Positions 5,054-9,299 of a stretch of DNA of 9,299 bases are shown here, piece by piece (within the stretch, counting starts at the first letter, position 1; every line of letters begins with the position of its first letter). This stretch comes from Phenylobacterium sp. Lineage in GTDB: Bacteria; Pseudomonadota; Alphaproteobacteria; Caulobacterales; Caulobacteraceae. Below the pieces are notes generated by a model. The model did not search any database, was not told the DNA's origin, and worked only from the letters and a program-made list of their open reading frames with translations. Position numbers and translations under genes: made by a program. The DNA lies in the NCBI GenBank assembly GCA_025350885.1, contig JANXXA010000222.1:1-9299 (forward strand). The letters are read 5' to 3'.

Positions 5054-6438
5054 AGTTGGCCCCGGTCCGCCTCCGCGCGCCGGACCGCGCCACGCCCTAG
5101 CCGAAGGTAGAAGGCGCTGCCGCGACGCCACCGACGGTCGATCCCCGTTTCACCCCCCATCAAGGCCAGCGAGCGGCGCGCCGAGGCGAGCCCCAGGTGA
5201 AAGCCCGGCCGCTGCTCGACGTCGCGAGATGGTCCGGGCGCGAAGTCGTCGAACAGCCTTCGGTCATCGGCGTCGGTCACGCCCTTGCCGTCGTCCACCA
5301 CCCACAGGCTCGCGATGCCGCCGTTCAGCCTCGCGCCCACCACCACCCGGCGGCCCCCGGAGTGGCGGATGGCGTTGGCTACGAGGTTGCCGAGCGCCCG
5401 GTTGAGCAGGGCGACGTCGGCCTCCACGTACACGCGGCTGGGCATCGCCGTCAGCCGCAACCCCTCGACCTGCGCGGACGGCGCGTGCGCCTCGACGACC
5501 TCGGCGATCAGCGACCCCAGGTTCACCGTCTGCATCTCGGGGACGATCACGCCGGCCTCGAGACGCAGGTGGTCGAGCATCTGAGCGATCAGCTGGCGGG
5601 TCGAAGCGAAAGCGCGGCGGGCGCCGGCGACAGCCCGCTCGCGGGCGTCAGCGTCCGGAGCCTCAAGGGCATTTTCGAAGAACAGGCTGGCGGCCTGCAG
5701 GGGCTGCTGCATGTCGTGAGACGCCGCCGCGATCAGCCGGGTCTTGGCGTCGCGCTCCGCCGCGGCGGCGGCCAGGGCCGTCCGCGTGGCGGCCCCGGCT
5801 CGCTCGCTGACCAGCCGCTCCTCGATCGCGCGAATGACCGCCCTTCGGCCCAGGTCGCGCAGGACCAGCATCGAGGCCGCGATGAGGACCAGGAACACCG
5901 CCAGCGGACGGGCCAGTTCCACATCCCGCCAAAGCAGGAACGTCACCAGCGACCCCGCGACCATGATCACCTGGAAAGCTGATATCGGCACGGCCGCGTT
6001 GGCCGACATCACGGCGGTCGTCAGGTACCAAACGTAGAGCAGCACCATGAGGTGAAGCAGGGCCGGCGAGGCGTTGGGCAGCAGGATCCAGGGGCTTATC
6101 GCCATCACGACGCTGACGCCCACCGAGATCGCGGCCCCCGCGCGTCGCCAGCTGCCCACCTGCGGATCGCCAGGCTTGCGCAAGACAAACAGTCCCGCGA
6201 GCAAGGCGAAGACCAGCAGCAGCAGGGTCATCGCCGCCAACCACCCGGTCAGCAGATAAGCGGGGCGAACCAGCGGGCCGAAGGTGTGGCCGACAAAGAC
6301 CAGCGCCGCCACCATCGCCGCCGCCCCGACCAGGCTCAACAGCACGCCCGACCGCATTTCCGCGGCCATCACGACGGCCCGTGTCTGCGCCGCCAATCCG
6401 CCTTCGGCTGCGACGGTCGTGGCGGGCCCATCGGCCAT
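5038..6438 (-). CDS. membrane sensor histidine kinase
   Basis: The 466-residue protein has six hydrophobic segments (about 31-50, 61-86, 100-121, 127-146, 152-170, 176-194) with short loops, so stimulus sensing is probably in the membrane; no periplasmic or PAS domain is visible. An Ala-rich helix (200-232) leads to the H-box AASHDMQQPLQA with phospho-acceptor His241. The ATPase domain has the N-box NLVANAIRHS (Asn351 and Asn355), the G1 box DDGKG (382-386), a G2-like GFHLGLA and a final GSAFYLRL strand. The HDMQQPL form of the H-box differs from the common HELRTPL. ATG at 6438 is preceded at five bases by GGGGGAG. The last 16 nt overlap the response-regulator gene, forming a two-gene sensor/regulator operon. 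The gene diverges from the PEP-CTERM gene over 112 nt. Signal unknown. Confidence 0.93.
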   Translation of the reverse strand: MADGPATTVAAEGGLAAQTRAVVMAAEMRSGVLLSLVGAAAMVAALVFVGHTFGPLVRPAYLLTGWLAAMTLLLLVFALLAGLFVLRKPGDPQVGSWRRAGAAISVGVSVVMAISPWILLPNASPALLHLMVLLYVWYLTTAVMSANAAVPISAFQVIMVAGSLVTFLLWRDVELARPLAVFLVLIAASMLVLRDLGRRAVIRAIEERLVSERAGAATRTALAAAAAERDAKTRLIAAASHDMQQPLQAASLFFENALEAPDADARERAVAGARRAFASTRQLIAQMLDHLRLEAGVIVPEMQTVNLGSLIAEVVEAHAPSAQVEGLRLTAMPSRVYVEADVALLNRALGNLVANAIRHSGGRRVVVGARLNGGIASLWVVDDGKGVTDADDRRLFDDFAPGPSRDVEQRPGFHLGLASARRSLALMGGETGIDRRWRRGSAFYLRLGRGAVRRAEADRGQLCAAA

Positions 6439-6507
6439 CTGGCTCCCCCATTTGGCCGATGCGCGACCGGCGGCCCCAGACTAACGGTCAATCGCGCCCG
6501 CAGGACA

Positions 6508-6521
6508 AGGGGATTTCCCCT
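6508..6521. promoter_or_regulatory. 14-bp palindrome in the kinase/PEP-CTERM divergent region
   Basis: AGGGGA-TT-TCCCCT is a perfect six-base inverted repeat with a two-base spacer, centred about 36 bp before the PEP-CTERM start and 76 bp before the kinase start. A two-base loop is too tight for a good RNA hairpin, so a protein-binding site on DNA is the better reading. The adjacent LuxR-type regulator is the obvious but unproven candidate ligand. Confidence 0.35.
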
Positions 6522-6550
6522 CGCACCGTCGGGCGTCAGGGATTGCAGGA

Positions 6551-7591
6551 ATGCGCCAGTGCGTAACGTCGAGACTATCCATGGCCGCGGCCCTGGCATT
6601 GCTGGCCGCCTGCGCGGCGTCGTCGGCGCACGCTCAGGCGGTCGTTCAGCAGGACGCCTTCGTGTGGGGCGAAAGCTGGGATCGCGTCAGCACTACTTTC
6701 GTCGACATGCATGACCACGACACCGCCGGCGCCTATACCGCCGTCGCCCACGGCGCGACCATCGCCAGCAGCGACCTGGAGCTTGGCAGCGGGATGGGCC
6801 TCACCCGGGCGACGTCTCCGTTCCTGCGCGCCGAGGGGTCGGTGGGCGTCAACAGCGCCGGGGACGAGAATTTCCTCGCGGTAGCCCGCGCCTCGATCTT
6901 CTACGATTTTGTCCTGCATGCGGACTCTGTCGAAGAAGCCCAGGCCCTCTCCGACTACATGGAGTCAGTCCGCCCGCTGACGGACTGGGAAGGCAGTCCC
7001 GGCTACAAGCTTGGCTTCGGCGGATTCGCGCTTGAGGGCGCCTATTTCACCGGCGTCTCGGAGGATGTTCCGGACATTTATTCAAATCTGATGAGCGCCA
7101 GCATCGGCGTGGACACGGGCGCTTTCATCGGCGGCAGCGGCGGCTTCACCCACAGCTGCAACGGCCTGGCACGCACGGCCGAAACTTGCGGGGCGCTCGA
7201 TAGCTTTGGCGCACCGATCCTGACGTCATTCAACGCGTTGGGTTCGCTGTATTTCCAGCCGGGCGACGTGAATTTCTACGGGCGAATCGCGCTGGGGGCC
7301 GATGTTTCGGCGAATGTCGCGACCCTCTATGCTTCGCCCTATGCCCTCTACACGACCGGCCTCGCCATCCTGGATCCGGTCATCCACCTGGCATCGGGGT
7401 TCGGTGGCGACGCCTCGCATTTCAGCCTGATCCTGCCCAAGGGGGTCGGCAACAGTGGCGTCCTGGCGCCGCCGGTACCGGTGGGCGGCGGCGTGCCTGA
7501 ACCCTCGACCTGGGCGATGATGATGCTGGGCCTGGCCGGCGCCGGCGCCCTCTTGCGGCGGCGCAAGACCGCTCTGCGCGCGCCGGCTTAG
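6551..7591 (+). CDS. exported PEPxxWA-CTERM sorting-domain protein
   Basis: The 346-residue protein begins with a signal peptide (basic residue R8, hydrophobic 11-20, AHA-Q cleavage site at 28/29). It ends with the classic PEP-CTERM tripartite tail: VPEPSTWA, a hydrophobic helix (MMMLGLAGAGALL) and a basic RRRK cluster. Such tails direct proteins to an exosortase, which cleaves near the PEP motif during export to the surface or matrix. The middle is rich in Gly, Ser, Ala and aromatic residues, looks beta-rich, and holds two Cys about ten residues apart (CNGLARTAETC) that could form a disulfide; I recognise no enzymatic domain. A second possible processing site is LAAC (18-21), a lipobox-like sequence inside the signal peptide. 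ATG at 6551 was chosen over the internal ATG at 6581 because AGGA and CAGGGA lie upstream and it supplies the positively charged n-region. No exosortase gene is in the window. Confidence 0.85.
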   Translation: MRQCVTSRLSMAAALALLAACAASSAHAQAVVQQDAFVWGESWDRVSTTFVDMHDHDTAGAYTAVAHGATIASSDLELGSGMGLTRATSPFLRAEGSVGVNSAGDENFLAVARASIFYDFVLHADSVEEAQALSDYMESVRPLTDWEGSPGYKLGFGGFALEGAYFTGVSEDVPDIYSNLMSASIGVDTGAFIGGSGGFTHSCNGLARTAETCGALDSFGAPILTSFNALGSLYFQPGDVNFYGRIALGADVSANVATLYASPYALYTTGLAILDPVIHLASGFGGDASHFSLILPKGVGNSGVLAPPVPVGGGVPEPSTWAMMMLGLAGAGALLRRRKTALRAPA

Positions 7592-7601
7592 GTGCCGGCG
7601 C
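7580..7601. terminator. GC-rich hairpin between convergent genes, possible bidirectional terminator
   Basis: GCGCCGGC (7580-7587) and GCCGGCGC (7594-7601) form a perfect eight-base-pair, all-GC stem with a TTAGGT loop that contains the PEP-CTERM stop codon. Its place between convergent genes suits a terminator for both. No T-run follows on either strand, so it would not be a textbook intrinsic terminator. Confidence 0.45.
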
Positions 7602-7618
7602 TAGTCGGCCTGCGGCGA
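7580..7618 (-). repeat. gene-end repeat, copy B (partner at 330-371)
   Basis: On the minus strand this runs from TCGCCGCAG through the TAG at 7603-7601 to TAAGCCGGCGC. It aligns with copy A at 34 of 39 positions plus one three-base gap. It overlaps the last four codons of the PEP-CTERM gene on the plus strand and the end of the antitoxin-like remnant on the minus strand, encoding SPQAD-stop where copy A encodes SPQFN-stop. Confidence 0.75.
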
Positions 7619-7687
7619 CCTCGGATCGACCGCCAGACGGATTCCCAGGGCTGCCACGACGCTGAGCACCTTGTCGGTGGCGCTGGT
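7601..7687 (-). pseudogene. remnant resembling the C-terminus of an XRE/HTH antitoxin
   Basis: Directly after the TAA of the TIR gene the same frame stays open for 28 more codons to a TAG. The encoded peptide contains TDKVLSVVAALGIRLAVDP. The pattern of a KVL helix, then ALGIRL, then a short strand resembles the C-terminal end of small XRE-family antitoxins and addiction-module antidotes (VLKVLxALGLRL). The helix-turn-helix that should precede it is absent; the TIR gene occupies that place. It has no start codon or ribosome site of its own. The best reading is a decayed fragment left when the TIR gene and its flank were joined to this locus. The alternative is chance resemblance of a short peptide, or readthrough extension of the TIR protein. 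Confidence 0.35.
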
Positions 7688-9299
7688 TTAGAGCGCCGTA
7701 TTGCCCGCTCCCTCCGCCAGGGCGATGCCGTGGAGGAACAGCTGACGAAACGTTGAGTCCTTAAACAACCTCACAACCGAAGGCATGGAGAGGGATGAAA
7801 TGGCGCTGAACCTGGCCGCGGCCCTGCGGGCCCCGTCCGCCCTACCCAAATGCCCCAGGCAACTGGCCAACGCGGCGTGGGTCCAAATATAGCCCGGCAT
7901 CAGCTGCAGGGCCTGACCGAGCAGGGCGGCCGCGTCTTCGAACCGGCCCCCACGAAACGCGTCAATGCCCACCCAGCAAAGCTGCGGGCCGCGATACTCC
8001 GCCACGGGATCAAGGCGCATCGAGGTTTCGATGCATTGCAATCCAGCGTCCCAGTCGCCTTCGAGCATGTAGTAGATGCCACTCATATGCCAACCGAAGG
8101 CGAGGCCAGGATTCATCGCGACGGCGCGTTCGGCGAGCCTATGCGATACCGCCATATCGCCACCGCTCATGACCAGGGCGTCGGCGACAAATGCGAGGAC
8201 TTCGGGATCATCTCGGGCAACCTCAAGCGCGCGGTGCGCGAGTTGGCGCGCCTGCTGCAGCTCAGAGGCCAGGTCATCCGACCATCCGGCCATGGCCATC
8301 CATCCGTGGCACCAAGCCGCGAAACCCAGAGCGGCGGCGTAGTCCGGCTCGCTTTTGAGCGCGCGGTGCAACAGACCCAACGTTTCGTGGAGGCCGACCT
8401 TGTCGAATTTCCGCCAAGACGCGCGAGCGCGGAGATAGAGATCATAGCTGCCCATGTTCCCAATCGTCCGCGATTCGGCCCGGCGGATTTCAGCGTCGCG
8501 CACCGAGGGTTCGATGCGACCTGCTACGGCCAACGCCACCTTGTCCTGTAGCTGGAACACATCTTCCAGGGTGTCCTCGAAGCGCTCCGCCCAGATCTGA
8601 GACCCGTTGACGGCGTCCAGCAGGCTGACCGCAACTCGCACACGCACGCCCGATTTGCGAACACTGCCTTCGAGGATGTAGCGCACGCCGAGTTGGCGGG
8701 CGACGTCCCCTGGCGACGCCGCCTTGCCCTTGAATGACAGCGTGGAGCCGCTGGCGATCACGAAGATTGACCGGATGCGCGACAGAGCGCCGGTGATTTC
8801 TTCGACAAGGCCGTCGGCGAAATACTCCTGCTCCGGATCGCCCGAGAGGTTGGCGAAGGGCATAACGGCGATGGAGGGCTTACTGGGCAGGGCCAAGGCG
8901 GGGGCTTCGACAGGCGTCGCTGGAACCGCGCCGATCAGATCGCCGAGACTGGCCACCACCTTGCGCCAGCCCGGCGCATTGGTGTCGCCCGACCAGCCGG
9001 CCAGGTCCGCGCACTGGATCTGGTCGAACGGCATCGGCAGCTGGGCGCCATCGACCCGGAGCTGGACCAGCTTGTGATCCCCGCGCGCCCGGTCCGCCTC
9101 CGAGCGCACCCACTCCGATTTGGCGGCCTCCGCCGACCAGATCACCACAACCACCTTGGCCGCCGCCAACCGCTCCTCGATCACCTCGGCGTAGGCCCGG
9201 TGGGCCGGCAACTCGTCGTCCCGCCAGACGCCATAGCCCAGCGCCCGCAGCGCCTCGGCCACCCGATGCGCCTGGTCCGCCGTGCCGCGGGCGTAGGAG
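7688..9299 (-). CDS. TIR + TolB-like + TPR protein, 5' end outside the window
   Basis: 536 codons are present; the first few residues lie beyond the edge. Counting from the first full codon (9298), residues 1-120 form a TIR domain: SYAR at the very edge (from the usual FISYAR), YGVWRDDELP (BB-loop region, 22-31), VVVVIWS (49-55) and SEWVRSE, whose Glu67 sits at the W-x3-E position of the NADase glutamate in TIR enzymes. A Pro/Ala linker with no membrane segment follows. Residues 141-270 are the TolB-like domain found in CadC-type regulators and adenylate-cyclase-like proteins (SIAVMPFANLSGDPEQEYF, FADGLVEEI, ILEGSVRKSG, IWAERFEDTLEDVFQLQDKV). About 310-505 are TPR-like helical repeats (for example AERAVAMNPGLAFGWHMSG). 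The GTG at 9262 would give a shorter product but would delete the first TIR strand. Possible roles are NAD-cleaving signalling or defence, or protein scaffolding; catalysis is not shown. Confidence 0.85.
   Translation of the reverse strand, partial: SYARGTADQAHRVAEALRALGYGVWRDDELPAHRAYAEVIEERLAAAKVVVVIWSAEAAKSEWVRSEADRARGDHKLVQLRVDGAQLPMPFDQIQCADLAGWSGDTNAPGWRKVVASLGDLIGAVPATPVEAPALALPSKPSIAVMPFANLSGDPEQEYFADGLVEEITGALSRIRSIFVIASGSTLSFKGKAASPGDVARQLGVRYILEGSVRKSGVRVRVAVSLLDAVNGSQIWAERFEDTLEDVFQLQDKVALAVAGRIEPSVRDAEIRRAESRTIGNMGSYDLYLRARASWRKFDKVGLHETLGLLHRALKSEPDYAAALGFAAWCHGWMAMAGWSDDLASELQQARQLAHRALEVARDDPEVLAFVADALVMSGGDMAVSHRLAERAVAMNPGLAFGWHMSGIYYMLEGDWDAGLQCIETSMRLDPVAEYRGPQLCWVGIDAFRGGRFEDAAALLGQALQLMPGYIWTHAALASCLGHLGRADGARRAAARFSAISSLSMPSVVRLFKDSTFRQLFLHGIALAEGAGNTAL

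Noticed and set aside
4424..5131. Longer response regulator starting at 5131
   Set aside because: The extra 26 residues are Arg/Gly/Pro-rich, lie within the kinase gene, and receiver domains begin directly at MRSCLICDD.
5663..6451. Second minus-strand frame overlapping the kinase gene
   Set aside because: Gly/Arg-rich shadow of the kinase; no ribosome site and no domain.
6485..6491. TTGACCG on the minus strand as a -35 box for the kinase gene
   Set aside because: No acceptable -10 element is found at 10-17 nt spacing.
7850..8551. Plus-strand frame opposite the TPR region
   Set aside because: Antisense shadow without motif support; the minus strand gives continuous TolB-like and TPR sequence.
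7688..9262. TIR protein starting at GTG 9262
   Set aside because: The frame stays open to the window edge and encodes SYAR and the first TIR helix upstream of this codon, so 9262 is internal.

Overview
The window is high-GC DNA (about two thirds G+C by eye) densely packed with genes. Short GAGGA-type ribosome sites, overlapping stops and starts, and a PEPSTWA-type C-terminal sorting signal suggest an alphaproteobacterium, most likely Caulobacteraceae (Caulobacter or Phenylobacterium). The family-level assignment is inference; the composition and the PEPxxWA tail are what the sequence shows.

Layout. (1) 1-126, minus: 5' end of an exported SGNH/GDSL arylesterase, cut by the window edge. (2) 354-2765, minus: a tight run transcribed as epoxide-hydrolase-like alpha/beta hydrolase, then GST-fold protein, then a second, longer GST-fold protein, with a 4-nt stop/start overlap and a 10-nt gap. 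(3) 2929-4427, plus: two classical short-chain dehydrogenases (SDRs) with a TTGA stop/start overlap, diverging from block 2 across a 163-nt gap. (4) 4424-6438, minus: a membrane histidine kinase followed by a LuxR/NarL-type response regulator that overlaps it by 16 nt. (5) 6551-7591, plus: an exported PEPxxWA-CTERM protein, divergent from the kinase. (6) 7601-7687, minus: a short coding remnant that looks like the C-terminus of an XRE/HTH antitoxin. (7) 7688-9299, minus: a TIR + TolB-like + TPR protein, truncated at its N-terminus by the window edge.

How the parts may work together. Blocks 2 and 3 look like one metabolic module: an epoxide hydrolase, two glutathione-transferase-fold enzymes and two SDRs. 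This set fits opening an epoxide or aryl-ether-like substrate by water or glutathione and oxidising the resulting alcohol. The two SDRs have opposite coenzyme-selecting residues at position 41 (Arg versus Asp), and the second has Met where the catalytic Asn normally sits. The sensor kinase/regulator pair faces the surface/secreted PEP-CTERM protein across a 112-nt region that contains a near-perfect 14-bp palindrome, so direct control is possible but unproven.

The least expected feature is a 42/39-nt repeat (34 of 39 aligned positions identical, one 3-nt gap). It covers the last codons, the TAG stop and a GC-rich hairpin at the 3' end of the longer GST gene (330-371), and recurs at the 3' end of the antitoxin-like remnant between the PEP-CTERM and TIR genes (7580-7618). 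It behaves like a mobile or recombining gene-end/terminator cassette. No tRNA, rRNA, CRISPR array, transposase or integrase was seen.
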